Of a DNA stretch of 64,000 bases, positions 8,978-17,883 are shown in pieces. The position numbers and the translations under genes were made by a program. Within the stretch, counting starts at the first letter, position 1. The number at the start of each line of letters is the position of its first letter. The stretch lies in NCBI RefSeq assembly GCF_900591205.1, contig NZ_UUPU01000001.1, positions 434,001 to 498,000 of the forward strand, given 5' to 3'. The notes beneath the pieces were generated by a model. That model worked only from the letters and a program-made list of their open reading frames with translations, was not told the origin of the DNA and made no database searches. Source of the DNA: Pseudomonas viridiflava. GTDB lineage: Bacteria; Pseudomonadota; Gammaproteobacteria; Pseudomonadales; Pseudomonadaceae.

Positions 8978-9120
8978 ACTTTCAAGTCGGGCTAAACCCC
9001 CGCAAGCCCTTCCTGAACCCCTCTTTGTACAGCGTCTCAAGGCCTTCTCGAACCTTGGAAACGATGGTGCTCCTCGCCCGTTCCCACGTCCAATGAACAG
9101 ATTTTTAATATTCCTTTCTT

Positions 9121-9206
9121 GTCTAGATAAAGCGATATTTATTCTTTTTAAATAATCGGTAATCCATGCACAGTGGGCTCCATAAGTACTCACCAGGAGC
9201 CACACC
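9121..9206 (+). promoter_or_regulatory. AT-rich upstream region of lsfA
   Basis: A short AT-rich stretch (gataaagcgatatttattctttttaaataatcgg) precedes lsfA. It contains ATTCTTTTT at 9141-9149, the same 9-mer as in the porin promoter at 7353-7361. A good ribosome-binding site (CACCAGGAG) lies before the lsfA ATG. A promoter is likely here but I cannot fix the -10 and -35 boxes. Confidence 0.35.
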
Positions 9207-9845
9207 ATGAGCCTAAGACTGGGCGACATCGCCCCCGACTTTGAACAGGATTCCAGCGCCGGCAAGATTCGTTTCCACGAATGGCTGGGCGATAGCTGGG
9301 GTGTGTTGTTTTCCCACCCGGCAGACTTCACCCCGGTGTGCACCACCGAGTTGGGCTTTACCGCCAAGCTCAAGGACGAATTCGCCCAGCGCGGCGTCAA
9401 GGCCATCGCCCTGTCGGTGGACCCGGTGGACTCGCACCACAAGTGGATCGAAGACATCAACGAAACCCAGAACACTATCGTCAACTTTCCGATCCTGGCC
9501 GATGCCGACCGCAAGGTCTCCGACCTGTATGACCTGATCCACCCGAACGCCAGTGACACCCTCACCGTGCGTTCCTTGTTCGTGATCGACCCGAACAAAA
9601 AGATTCGCCTGACCATCACCTACCCGGCCAGCACCGGCCGCAACTTCCATGAAATCCTGCGGGTTATCGACTCGCTGCAGCTGACCGACAACCACAAGGT
9701 CGCCACCCCCGCCAACTGGCAGGACGGTGATGAGGTAGTAATTGTGCCGTCGCTCAAGGATGAGGAAGAGATCAAGAAACGCTTTCCGAAGGGCTACCGC
9801 GCGGTGAAGCCGTACCTGCGGCTCACCCCCCAGCCCAACCGCTGA
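9207..9845 (+). CDS. lsfA: 1-Cys peroxiredoxin LsfA
   Basis: A 212-residue Prx6-type peroxiredoxin that reduces hydrogen peroxide and organic hydroperoxides. The catalytic motif PVCTTE places the peroxidatic Cys at residue 45. The C-terminal extension (about 160-212, with NWQDGDEVVIVPSLKDEEE) is typical of the 1-Cys group, and no resolving-Cys VCP motif is seen. LsfA was originally described in Pseudomonas as a protein induced by sulfate starvation, which fits its place just upstream of ssuE. It may protect desulfonation enzymes, or neutralise peroxide made by reduced flavin from SsuE. It has its own terminator at 9985. Confidence 0.93.
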   Translation: MSLRLGDIAPDFEQDSSAGKIRFHEWLGDSWGVLFSHPADFTPVCTTELGFTAKLKDEFAQRGVKAIALSVDPVDSHHKWIEDINETQNTIVNFPILADADRKVSDLYDLIHPNASDTLTVRSLFVIDPNKKIRLTITYPASTGRNFHEILRVIDSLQLTDNHKVATPANWQDGDEVVIVPSLKDEEEIKKRFPKGYRAVKPYLRLTPQPNR

Positions 9846-9855
9846 GGCGCATACC

Positions 9856-9927
9856 GCCATCGCGGGCAAGCCCGGCTCCCACAGTTGACCGCATTCCCCT
9901 GTGGGAGCCGGGCTTGCCCGCGATGGC
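9856..9927. repeat. REP pair (inverted)
   Basis: gccatcgcgggcaagcccggctcccac and its inverted copy with a short spacer, just downstream of lsfA. Confidence 0.9.
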
Positions 9928-9984
9928 GTCGGTACAGGCCCCAAAGAATCTGAGTTGGCACTGAATCACATAGCAAGGGTTTTC

Positions 9985-10009
9985 AGGCCGTTTCGACGGC
10001 CTTTTTTTT
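9985..10009 (+). terminator. rho-independent terminator with TTCG tetraloop
   Basis: AGGCCGT - TTCG - ACGGCCT followed by a run of eight T. A textbook intrinsic terminator between lsfA and ssuE, isolating the ssu operon. The AT-rich segment 10020-10095 after it holds the likely ssuE promoter. Confidence 0.92.
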
Positions 10010-10162
10010 CGCCTGGTGATTCTTGAATCGCATATGCATTTATAGAATAAACAAATGAAAAAATAAGATTTAAAGATATATAAATATGCTGATAGGGTCT
10101 GTTCCATCTTGGCGCCATCGCCACACAGCGAACCGCCGACACTTGCTCAAGGAATTTCCTAC

Positions 10163-10756
10163 ATGCTGGTCGTAACACTTGGAGGCAGTCCCAGCCAGCG
10201 TTCCCGCTCCGGGGTGTTGCTGGATAAAACCCGTCAGTGGTTGCAAGACAAAGGCGTAGAAGTGGTGAGTTACCAGATACGGGACTTCCCGGCTGAAGAC
10301 CTGCTGCACGCCCGCTTCGACAGCCCCAAGGTCATTGACCTGCTGCAGCAAGTGGCTAACGCGGATGGTCTGGTGATCGCCACGCCGGTGTACAAGGCTT
10401 CGTTCTCGGGCGCGCTGAAAACCGTGCTCGACCTGCTGCCCGAACGCGCCCTGGCCCACAAGATCGTGTTGCCGATGGCCACCGGTGGCAGCATCGCCCA
10501 CATGCTGGCGGTGGACTACGCGTTGAAGCCGGTGCTGTCGGCGCTCAAAGCCCAGGAATTGCTGCACGGCATCTTTGCCGAAGACAGCCAGATCGCTTAT
10601 GGCGAAGGCAGTGCCCAGGCGCAACTGGTGCCGGTGCTTGAGCATCGTTTGCATGAGGCCCTGGAAACGCTTTACGGCGCCATGGCGCGTCGTCCGAAAC
10701 CGCTGGACCCCCATGTATTGAATGAACGTTTGTTGAGTGCTCGCTGGAGCATTTAA
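10163..10756 (+). CDS. ssuE: NADPH-dependent FMN reductase SsuE
   Basis: A 197-residue flavodoxin-fold reductase that supplies FMNH2 to the monooxygenase SsuD. The phosphate-binding loop [11 protein letters not shown] is at residues 7-17 and the flavin region [11 protein letters not shown] near 72-82. The ATG at 10163 follows CAAGGAATTTCCTAC; an upstream in-frame extension lacks family sequence. First gene of ssuEADCBF, 94 bases before ssuA. The AT-rich promoter region upstream (tatagaataaacaaatgaaaaa) resembles CysB-type control regions, but this is not demonstrated. Confidence 0.95.
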   Translation: MLVVTLGGSPSQRSRSGVLLDKTRQWLQDKGVEVVSYQIRDFPAEDLLHARFDSPKVIDLLQQVANADGLVIATPVYKASFSGALKTVLDLLPERALAHKIVLPMATGGSIAHMLAVDYALKPVLSALKAQELLHGIFAEDSQIAYGEGSAQAQLVPVLEHRLHEALETLYGAMARRPKPLDPHVLNERLLSARWSI

Positions 10757-10850
10757 GCCTCACCGTATTTTGTAGTACTCACCTTACTCAGCCGCCAACG
10801 GCCAAGCAGGTGCAGCCAACCCCCTAATCGCACTATTTGGAGAGAGCGCC

Positions 10851-11819
10851 ATGCGCACTGTCATCTTGCGTCGTGGTCTGGTCGCACTGTTTGCTGCGGC
10901 TGTGTCCTTCGGCGCCATGGTTCAAGCCCAGGCTGCCGAAACCTTGCGTATCGGCTATCAGAAGTACGGCACCCTGGTGCTGCTCAAGGCCAAGGGCACC
11001 CTGGAAAAACGCCTCGCCGCCCAGGGCGTGCAGGTGCAATGGACCGAGTTTCCCGGCGGCCCGCAACTGCTTGAGGGCTTGAACGTCGGCTCCATCGACT
11101 TCGGCGTCACCGGCGAGACCCCACCGGTGTTCGCCCAGGCGGCGGGTGCCGATCTGCTCTACGTGGCTTACGAGCCACCGGCGCCGACCAGTGAAGCGAT
11201 CCTGGTGCCGAAAGACTCGCCGATCAAATCCGTGGCTGAGCTCAAGGGCAAGAAAGTGGTGCTCAACAAAGGCTCCAACGTGCACTACCTGCTGGTGCGT
11301 GCCCTGGAAGATGCCGGCCTGAAATACACCGACGTACACACCGTATTCCTGCCGCCCGCCGATGCCCGCGCCGCGTTCGAACGTGGCAGCGTGGATGCGT
11401 GGGTGATCTGGGACCCGTACCAGGCCGCCGCCGAGAAACAACTGCAAGCGCGCACCCTGCGTGATGGCACCGGCATCGCCGACAACCACCAGTTCTACCT
11501 GGCCACCAAGCCGTACGCCGAACAGCATCCGGAAGTGGTCAAGGCGCTGATCGAAGAAGTGCGCGCCGTGGGCGAGTGGTCCAAGGCCAACCCGCAGGAA
11601 GTCACCGAACAAGTGGCACCGCTGCTCGGCCTGCCGGCTGATATCACCCTGACCTCGGTGAAACGCCAAGGCTACGGCGCGCTGTTCCTGACCCCGGAAG
11701 TGGTCGCCGCGCAGCAAAAAATCGCTGACAGCTTCTACCAACTCAAATTGATCCCCAAACCCTTGAACATCAAGGACGTGATCTGGACGCCGCCCGCCGC
11801 CGTAGCCAAAGCGCCGTAA
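10851..11819 (+). CDS. ssuA: aliphatic sulfonate ABC transporter substrate-binding protein SsuA
   Basis: A 322-residue periplasmic binding protein. The signal peptide is at 1-26 ([22 protein letters not shown], cleaved before AETLRIGYQ). It binds alkanesulfonates and hands them to SsuBC. The [14 protein letters not shown] and [14 protein letters not shown] segments are characteristic. The ATG at 10851 is preceded by GGAGAGAGCGCC. It lies 25 bases upstream of ssuD, inside the operon. Confidence 0.95.
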   Translation: MRTVILRRGLVALFAAAVSFGAMVQAQAAETLRIGYQKYGTLVLLKAKGTLEKRLAAQGVQVQWTEFPGGPQLLEGLNVGSIDFGVTGETPPVFAQAAGADLLYVAYEPPAPTSEAILVPKDSPIKSVAELKGKKVVLNKGSNVHYLLVRALEDAGLKYTDVHTVFLPPADARAAFERGSVDAWVIWDPYQAAAEKQLQARTLRDGTGIADNHQFYLATKPYAEQHPEVVKALIEEVRAVGEWSKANPQEVTEQVAPLLGLPADITLTSVKRQGYGALFLTPEVVAAQQKIADSFYQLKLIPKPLNIKDVIWTPPAAVAKAP

Positions 11820-11844
11820 TCCGCCTTCTTCAGGAGACAACTCC

Positions 11845-12993
11845 ATGAGTCTCAATATTTTCTGGTTCCTGCCTACCCACGGCGACGGCCATTACCTTGG
11901 CACCGCCGAAGGCGCTCGCGCCGTTGATCACGGTTATCTGCAACAAGTGGCCCAGGCCGCAGACCGCCTGGGTTTTGGCGGGGTGCTGATCCCCACCGGA
12001 CGCTCTTGCGAGGACTCGTGGCTGGTGGCTGCCTCGTTGATCCCGGTGACCCAGCGTTTGAAATTCCTTGTCGCGCTGCGCCCCGGGATCATTTCCCCGA
12101 CGGTGGCTGCGCGTCAGGCTGCGACCCTGGACCGACTGTCCGGCGGTCGTGCGCTGTTCAATCTGGTGACCGGTGGTGACCCGGAAGAGCTGGCCGGCGA
12201 CGGCTTGTTCCTCACTCACGAAGAGCGCTACCAGGCGTCGGTGGAGTTCACCCGCATCTGGCGCCGTGTGCTGGAAGGCGAAACCGTGGATTACGACGGC
12301 GAGCACATCAGCGTCAAAGGCGCCAAATTGCTTTACCCGCCGATCCAGCAGCCACGTCCGCCGCTGTACTTCGGCGGCTCCTCCGAAGCGGCCCAGGACC
12401 TGGCAGCGGAGCAAGTTGAAATGGTCCTGACCTGGGGCGAGCCACCGGCAGCCGTCGCGGAAAAAATCGCGCAGGTGCGGGCCAAAGCCGCGAAACTCGG
12501 GCGCACCGTGCGTTTCGGCATTCGCCTGCATGTGATCGTGCGTGAAACCAACGATGAAGCGTGGAAAGCCGCCGACAAACTGATCTCCCACCTGGACGAC
12601 GACACCATCGCCCGTGCCCAGGCATCCCTGGCGCGCTTCGATTCCGTCGGCCAGCAACGCATGGCCGCCTTGCACGGCGGTAACCGCGACAACCTCGAAG
12701 TCAGCCCCAACCTGTGGGCTGGCGTCGGCCTGGTGCGCGGTGGTGCGGGCACCGCGCTGGTGGGCGATGGCCCAACCGTTGCGGCGCGGGTCAAGGAATA
12801 CGCGGACCTGGGCATCGACACCTTTATTTTCTCCGGTTACCCGCATTTGGAAGAGTCGTATCGCGTGGCGGAACTGCTGTTCCCGCACCTGGATATCGAA
12901 CGCCCCGAGGCGCCGAAAAGCGCCGGGTACGTCAGCCCGTTTGGCGAAATGGTCGCCAACGACATCCTTCCCAAAGCTGCATCACAGAGCTGA
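11845..12993 (+). CDS. ssuD: FMNH2-dependent alkanesulfonate monooxygenase SsuD
   Basis: A 382-residue member of the bacterial luciferase-like TIM-barrel family. It cleaves C1-C14 alkanesulfonates to aldehyde and sulfite with FMNH2 from SsuE. Family stretches are present: [17 protein letters not shown] at the N-terminus, [16 protein letters not shown], and the flexible lid region [12 protein letters not shown] near 295-305. Start ATG at 11845 after AGGAGACAACTCC. Cytoplasmic. It is followed by ssuC after 9 bases. Confidence 0.97.
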   Translation: MSLNIFWFLPTHGDGHYLGTAEGARAVDHGYLQQVAQAADRLGFGGVLIPTGRSCEDSWLVAASLIPVTQRLKFLVALRPGIISPTVAARQAATLDRLSGGRALFNLVTGGDPEELAGDGLFLTHEERYQASVEFTRIWRRVLEGETVDYDGEHISVKGAKLLYPPIQQPRPPLYFGGSSEAAQDLAAEQVEMVLTWGEPPAAVAEKIAQVRAKAAKLGRTVRFGIRLHVIVRETNDEAWKAADKLISHLDDDTIARAQASLARFDSVGQQRMAALHGGNRDNLEVSPNLWAGVGLVRGGAGTALVGDGPTVAARVKEYADLGIDTFIFSGYPHLEESYRVAELLFPHLDIERPEAPKSAGYVSPFGEMVANDILPKAASQS

Positions 12994-13002
12994 GGCGGCG
13001 CC

Positions 13003-13791
13003 ATGAACTTCGAAAAATTAAGCCACCGTGTGGCGCCCTGGGTGCTGCCGGTTTTATTGCTGGCGGTGTGGCAGCTGTCGGTGTCGGCAGGCTGGTTGTC
13101 GACGCGCATCCTGCCGGCACCGAGTGCGGTGATTGAGGCCGGGATTAATCTGGTGGCCAGCGGCGAAATCTGGACGCACCTGGCCATCAGCGGCTGGCGT
13201 GCCGGCCTGGGTTTCGTGATCGGCGGCAGCATCGGCCTGGCGCTGGGTTTTACCACCGGCCTGTCGAAATGGGGCGAGCGCCTGCTGGACAGTTCGGTGC
13301 AGATGATCCGCAACGTGCCGCACCTGGCGCTGATTCCGCTGGTGATCCTGTGGTTCGGCATTGACGAGACCGCGAAGATTTTCCTGGTCGCCCTTGGCAC
13401 GCTGTTCCCGATCTACCTGAACACTTATCACGGCATCCGCAACGTCGACCCGGCGCTGGTGGAGATGTCGCGCAGCTACGGTTTGTCCGGGTTCAGCCTG
13501 TTCCGTCAGGTAATCCTGCCGGGCGCGCTGCCTTCGATCCTGGTGGGCGTGCGTTTTGCCCTGGGCTTTATGTGGCTGACGCTGATCGTGGCGGAAACTA
13601 TCTCTGCCAGTTCCGGTATTGGTTACCTGGCGATGAACGCCCGTGAATTCCTGCAAACCGACGTAGTGGTGCTGGCCATCGTCATGTACGCCATCCTCGG
13701 CAAGCTGGCCGACCTGGCCGCTCGTGGCCTGGAGCGTGTATGGCTGCGCTGGCACCCGGCCTACCAACTGAATAAAGGAGGTGCGGCATGA
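13003..13791 (+). CDS. ssuC: sulfonate ABC transporter permease SsuC
   Basis: A 262-residue inner-membrane permease with about six hydrophobic segments, beginning with [15 protein letters not shown]. The EAA loop that docks the ATPase is visible near 148-180 ([27 protein letters not shown]). Start ATG at 13003 after GAGGCGGCGCC. Its 3' end overlaps ssuB by 4 bases (ATGA), implying translational coupling. Confidence 0.95.
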   Translation: MNFEKLSHRVAPWVLPVLLLAVWQLSVSAGWLSTRILPAPSAVIEAGINLVASGEIWTHLAISGWRAGLGFVIGGSIGLALGFTTGLSKWGERLLDSSVQMIRNVPHLALIPLVILWFGIDETAKIFLVALGTLFPIYLNTYHGIRNVDPALVEMSRSYGLSGFSLFRQVILPGALPSILVGVRFALGFMWLTLIVAETISASSGIGYLAMNAREFLQTDVVVLAIVMYAILGKLADLAARGLERVWLRWHPAYQLNKGGAA

Positions 13792-14594
13792 CCGCTCAAC
13801 AACCTCCGCGCCTGCTCAAGGGGATCCCGTTGGCGGTGCGCAAGCTGCGCAAAGCGTTCGGTGCGCGGGAAGTGCTCAAGGAAATTGATCTGCATATTCC
13901 GGCAGGTCAGTTCGTGGCCGTAGTCGGTCGTAGCGGTTGCGGCAAAAGTACCTTGCTGCGCCTGCTGGCGGGCCTCGACAAAGCCAGCGGCGGCGAGCTG
14001 CTGGCCGGCTCCGCACCCTTGAGCGAAGCGATTGAAGACACGCGTTTGATGTTCCAGGAAGCGCGCCTGCTGCCGTGGAAAAAGATCATCGACAATGTGG
14101 GCCTGGGCCTCAAAGGCAACTGGCGCCCCAAAGCGCTGGAAGCCCTGGAAGCGGTCGGCCTGGCCGAGCGCGCCAATGAGTGGCCGGCGGCCCTGTCCGG
14201 TGGCCAGAAGCAACGCGTGGCCCTGGCCCGTGCGCTGATCCATCAACCGCGCCTGTTGCTGCTGGATGAGCCGTTGGGCGCACTGGATGCCCTGACCCGC
14301 ATCGAAATGCAGCAACTGATCGAGAACCTCTGGCAGAAGCACGGTTTTACCGTGTTGCTGGTCACTCACGATGTCAGCGAAGCCGTGGCGATTGCCGACC
14401 GCGTGATCCTGATCGAAGACGGCGAAATCGGCCTCGACCTGATCGTCGACCTGCCGCGCCCACGTGCTCGGGGCTCACATCGCCTGGCCGCGCTGGAAGC
14501 CGAAGTGCTTAACCGTGTGTTGTCGTTGCCCGGCACGCCGCCGGACCCCGAACCTGTTTCACCGCTGCCTACGCAATTGCGTTGGGCGCAATAA
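13788..14594 (+). CDS. ssuB: sulfonate ABC transporter ATP-binding protein SsuB
   Basis: A 268-residue ABC ATPase powering sulfonate uptake. Walker [10 protein letters not shown] is near residues 46-54, signature LSGGQKQR near 138-145, Walker B LLLLDEP near 158-164, and the H-loop histidine in LLVTHD. It overlaps ssuC by ATGA at 13788. The C-terminal tail is rich in Pro and Arg, common for SsuB of pseudomonads. A short inverted repeat lies between it and ssuF. Confidence 0.96.
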   Translation: MTAQQPPRLLKGIPLAVRKLRKAFGAREVLKEIDLHIPAGQFVAVVGRSGCGKSTLLRLLAGLDKASGGELLAGSAPLSEAIEDTRLMFQEARLLPWKKIIDNVGLGLKGNWRPKALEALEAVGLAERANEWPAALSGGQKQRVALARALIHQPRLLLLDEPLGALDALTRIEMQQLIENLWQKHGFTVLLVTHDVSEAVAIADRVILIEDGEIGLDLIVDLPRPRARGSHRLAALEAEVLNRVLSLPGTPPDPEPVSPLPTQLRWAQ

Positions 14595-14596
14595 AG

Positions 14597-14636
14597 CAGC
14601 GGCAAGCTTGCAGCTTGAAGCTAACAACTTGCAGCT
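14597..14636. repeat. short extragenic GCAAGCTT-type repeat
   Basis: ggcaagcttgcagcttgaagctaacaacttgcagct. The same family is seen at 35545-35615 (gctgcaagcttcaagctataagctgcaag). It can form a small hairpin between ssuB and ssuF. Confidence 0.5.
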
Positions 14637-14659
14637 ATTTCGACCCCAGGAGAAATCGT

Positions 14660-14875
14660 ATGACTATTAAAGCCATCAACGTGCGTAACCAGTTCAAAGG
14701 CACCATCAAGGAAATCGTCGAAGGCGACGTGCTGTCGGAAATCGACGTACAGACCGCGTCCGGCATTGTGACGTCCGTGATCACCACCCGCTCGGTCAAG
14801 GAGCTGGAGTTGGTGATTGGCAGCGAAGTGATTGCCTTCGTTAAATCCACCGAGGTGTCGATCGCCAAGTTGTGA
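14660..14875 (+). CDS. ssuF: TOBE-domain molybdopterin-binding protein SsuF
   Basis: A 71-residue single TOBE (molbindin) domain, with NQFKGTIKEIVEGDVLSEID and SVKELELVIGSEVIAFVKSTEV as the two conserved strand sets. In P. putida ssuF is the last gene of ssuEADCBF and is needed for full use of sulfonates, although its exact role is unclear. Start ATG at 14660 after CCAGGAGAAATCGT. Length and position match the family. Confidence 0.92.
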   Translation: MTIKAINVRNQFKGTIKEIVEGDVLSEIDVQTASGIVTSVITTRSVKELELVIGSEVIAFVKSTEVSIAKL

Positions 14876-14890
14876 TCACTTGGGACCGCT

Positions 14891-14963
14891 ATCGGGGGCA
14901 AGCCCCCTCCCACATTTTGAATGTGTCCACAGATTAAACTGTGGGAGGGGGCTTGCCCCCGAT
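14891..14963. repeat. REP pair (inverted), gggggc variant
   Basis: atcgggggcaagccccctcccac and its inverted copy flank a 30-base AT-rich spacer, after ssuF. Confidence 0.9.
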
Positions 14964-14988
14964 GAGGCCGGTCCGGCCAGCACAACAC

Positions 14989-15618
14989 TCAGCGCTTGGG
15001 CAGGTACGCCGGCAAATACAGCCCCACATACGCATCAAACACCCGCATCCCTTCCTCCGCCATGCGCGGCGTAATCTGCCCATGCTGATGCACCGAGCGT
15101 GCATACACGCGGTCGCTCAGTTCCAGGGCCAATGCAAAAACGTCCACATCGTCGGGTAGCCTCGGCACTTCGAAGTGGCGGTTGAACACTTCCAGCATCA
15201 AATCCCCCAACTCCAGATCATGCTGGCGGTCGGCCTGAGTCACCTCGGTGAGCCCATGCTGGGCCAGGATCAACTGGCGTGCGGCGGCGTCCTGGTCATA
15301 GATGGTGAGCATGCGTTGCTCGACGATGCAGGACAGGTCGCGCCAGTGCTTGAGTGAGGCGTGCTCGATAGGCGCCTGGATGGCTGCGCGGAATGCCGCG
15401 TGGACGTCAGCGGTCAACGCCTCGAGCAGCGCCGGCACACTGGCGAAAAAGTGATACACCGACGACGGTGGAATCTGCGCCCGTTCGGCCACGCTGTAGA
15501 TCGACAAACCGGCCACGCCTTCGGCGGCCAGCAAGGTGCGGGCGGCGTCGAGAATCGCGTCAATCCGGACCTGGCTGCGGGCGCGGGGTTTGCGAGGGGC
15601 GGCGGGGCGGGTGGTCAT
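14989..15618 (-). CDS. TetR-family transcriptional regulator
   Basis: A 209-residue regulator. The N-terminal TetR HTH is at residues 15-62 (RIDAILDAARTLLAAEG, then YSVAERAQIPPSSVYHFFAS as the recognition part). A divergent helical ligand-binding domain follows. The first 14 residues are rich in Pro and Arg. ATG at 15618 after GGAGACTTCC on the minus strand. It lies downstream of, and on the same strand as, the spuI-like gene, separated from it by a large inverted repeat. It may control polyamine genes, which is inference from position only. Confidence 0.88.
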   Translation of the reverse strand: MTTRPAAPRKPRARSQVRIDAILDAARTLLAAEGVAGLSIYSVAERAQIPPSSVYHFFASVPALLEALTADVHAAFRAAIQAPIEHASLKHWRDLSCIVEQRMLTIYDQDAAARQLILAQHGLTEVTQADRQHDLELGDLMLEVFNRHFEVPRLPDDVDVFALALELSDRVYARSVHQHGQITPRMAEEGMRVFDAYVGLYLPAYLPKR

Positions 15619-15711
15619 GGAAGTCTCCTACAAGGCAGAGCGCATTGTACGCAGAGCCTGAGGATGGTCCATAGGGTGTAGCTGGCGGGGCTTTTGTGGC
15701 GAGCCGGATTG

Positions 15712-15847
15712 TTGTGGCGAGCGGGCTTGCCCGCGTTGGGCTGCGAAGCGGCCCTATTAAGGCCGCCGCGTTTTTTCAGATACAACTAGGGTGTAGGTTT
15801 TTTTGGGCTGCTCCGCAGCCCAACGCGGGCAAGCCCGCTCGCCACAA
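15712..15847. repeat. perfect 34-bp inverted repeat (REP-type) with 68-base loop
   Basis: Arms 15712-15745 and 15814-15847 are exact reverse complements (34/34), core gtggcgagcgggcttgcccgcg, a REP variant different from the gtgggagc type. A further partial arm copy (gcccgctcgccaca) follows at 15851. It sits between the TetR and spuI-like genes, both on the minus strand. Confidence 0.92.
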
Positions 15848-15898
15848 TAAGCCCGCTCGCCACAACAACCCAGCTCGGCACGACGAGCCTGGCCCCTG

Positions 15899-17275
15899 CT
15901 ATACGGTATGCAGATACCAGTTGTACTCAAGGTCGGAGATGGAGTGTTCGAACTCTTCCAGCTCACTTTCCTTACAGGCGACGAAGATGTCGATGTATTT
16001 AGGATCTATGTACTTGGCCATCACCTCGCTGTCGTCCAACTCACGCAGGGCATCACGCAGGTTGTTCGGCAGGCTCTGTTCGTTCTGCTCGTAGCTGTTG
16101 CCCTCGACCGGAGCGCCCGGCTCGATCTTGTTGGTCAGACCGTGGTGCACGCCTGCCAAAACCGAAGCCATCAGCAGATAAGGGTTGGCGTCGGCGCCGG
16201 CCACGCGATGTTCGATACGCACGGCATCGGACGAGCCGGTGGGTACGCGAATCGCTACGGTGCGGTTATCCAGGCCCCAGCACGGCGAGTTCGGCACGTA
16301 GAACTGTGCGCCGAAACGGCGGTAGGAGTTGACGTTAGGGCACAGGAACGCCATTTGGGCGGGTAGGGTCTCGAGCACACCGCCGATCGCGTGACGCAAT
16401 GCGGCGTTCTGCTCGGGATCCTCGCTGGCAAAGATGTTCTTGCCGTCCTTGTCCAGGATCGAAATGTGTACGTGCAAACCGTTGCCTGCCTGGCCTGGGT
16501 AAGGCTTGGCCATGAAAGTGGTGTCCATTTCATGGTCGTAGGCGATGTTCTTGATCAGGCGCTTGAGCAGTACGGCGTAGTCGCAAGCCTTGATCGGGTC
16601 GGCCACGTGGTGCAGGTTCACTTCGAACTGCGCCGGGGCGCTTTCCTTGACGATGGCGTCAGCGGGGATGCCTTGCTCTTTGGCACCTTCCAGAATGTCC
16701 TGGAGGCAGTCGACGTATTCGTCGAGGTCGTCGATCAGGTAAACCTGTGTCGAGTGCGGGCGTTTGCCGGAGATCGGCGAGCGGGGCGGTTGCGGGCGGC
16801 CATTCACGTTCTCCTGGTCGATCAGGTAGAACTCAAGTTCGAAGGCAGCGCAGATGGTCAGACCGAGGTCGTCAAATTTGCTTACAACTTGGCGGAGCAC
16901 TTCGCGAGGATCGGCGAAGAACGGTTCACCTTCAAGTTCGTGCATGGTCATCAGCAGTTGCGCGGTAGGGCGCTTTTGCCAGGGTTCATTGCACAGGGTG
17001 TCGGGGATCGGATAACAGATTCGGTCAGCATCACCGATGTCCAGACCCAGGCCGGTGCTTTCCACCGTTGAGCCGTTGATATCCAGGGCAAATAAAGAGG
17101 CAGGCAGGTTAATGCCCTTCTCGTAAACCTTGTGGAGGCTGGTGCGTTCGATGCGCTTGCCGCGCACCACACCATTCATATCCGCAATTAGAAGGTCTAC
17201 GTACAGAACCTCAGGATGATCCTTAAGGAACGCGTTCGCTTCGTTAAGCTGAACGGCACGCGGGGGTACCGACAT
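15899..17275 (-). CDS. spuI: gamma-glutamylpolyamine synthetase-like protein (glutamine synthetase family)
   Basis: A 458-residue GlnA-fold ligase of the PuuA/PauA group, expected to join glutamate to putrescine or another polyamine using ATP. The beta-grasp domain is N-terminal (DMNGVVRGKRIER near 34-46). Catalytic-domain motifs include FELEFYLI, NGLHVHIS and the nucleotide region NRTVAIRVP. It is divergent from the spuB-like gene at 17884, as in the P. aeruginosa spuI/spuAB arrangement, so spuI is assigned by family and position. Start ATG at 17275 follows AAGGTGTTGCATC. The C-terminal part is complete. Substrate preference among polyamines cannot be read. Confidence 0.8.
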   Translation of the reverse strand: MSVPPRAVQLNEANAFLKDHPEVLYVDLLIADMNGVVRGKRIERTSLHKVYEKGINLPASLFALDINGSTVESTGLGLDIGDADRICYPIPDTLCNEPWQKRPTAQLLMTMHELEGEPFFADPREVLRQVVSKFDDLGLTICAAFELEFYLIDQENVNGRPQPPRSPISGKRPHSTQVYLIDDLDEYVDCLQDILEGAKEQGIPADAIVKESAPAQFEVNLHHVADPIKACDYAVLLKRLIKNIAYDHEMDTTFMAKPYPGQAGNGLHVHISILDKDGKNIFASEDPEQNAALRHAIGGVLETLPAQMAFLCPNVNSYRRFGAQFYVPNSPCWGLDNRTVAIRVPTGSSDAVRIEHRVAGADANPYLLMASVLAGVHHGLTNKIEPGAPVEGNSYEQNEQSLPNNLRDALRELDDSEVMAKYIDPKYIDIFVACKESELEEFEHSISDLEYNWYLHTV

Positions 17276-17883
17276 GATGCAACACCTTTGTTGTTAAAAA
17301 TATCAATCATTGATCTTTTCTGGTTTCAGTCAACCCGAACGGCATGCCGAAGTCAAGCGAGGCATTTTTTGCCCTAAAAAAGCGCTGCAACGGCTTTTTT
17401 GGGGCTTTTTGGGGCGGTTTTTTGGGTTTGATGCGCTTGGGACTCGCAGGCTTGAGCGGGCCGTGTTGTATTTTTTACGGGGGTGTTGTGTAAAAAAATG
17501 AACAAGGCTAAGCTCGATTCAAACCCATAACAGCAATAATACCGGGGTGCTTCATGTGTCTCCTGCCGCCGCTTGGCGTCTTGGCCTGCTCCAGACAGGC
17601 TGTGTCATCCGTTCACTCGTCCTGCGTGAACGCCTGTGCCCCGGCCAATATTCTTGACGCCCAGGCCGATCCCTTCTTTGCCTCTGCACTGCCCTCCAAT
17701 TTGCCGCTGAACAGTTCCCGCGCCAGGAGCTGCTCATGATTCTGCACGACTTTGGCGTGAGGAATGCAACGCTGCAGCAAATGGCAGGTAAGCTCCTACC
17801 CTGAACGACAAAACGACGCGGATGCTGCGTCAACCAACGCCTGGCCTTTAATGGATGCCAGGAAACCCAGCCCAGAGGCATTT
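17276..17883. other. 608-base gene-free region between divergent spuI-like and spuB-like genes
   Basis: No convincing gene. 17340-17430 holds a T/G-rich stretch with AAAAAAGC (17376-17383) paired to GCTTTTTT (17393-17400), a bidirectional hairpin. 17490-17540 (gtgtaaaaaaatgaacaaggctaagctcgattcaaacccataac) is AT-rich and likely carries the spuB promoter. 17550-17880 is G/C-balanced with only short ORFs lacking family similarity. In P. aeruginosa a glutamine amidotransferase gene, spuA, sits at the equivalent place; I see no intact spuA. Confidence 0.5.

Noticed and set aside
17310..17501. A 63-codon ORF upstream of the spuI-like gene
   Set aside because: It lies in a T/G-rich control region, has no RBS and shows no protein-like pattern.
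17552..17880. Short ORFs in the spuI-spuB gap as a relic of spuA
   Set aside because: No frame shows a recognisable class I amidotransferase motif; the resemblance was too weak to call.
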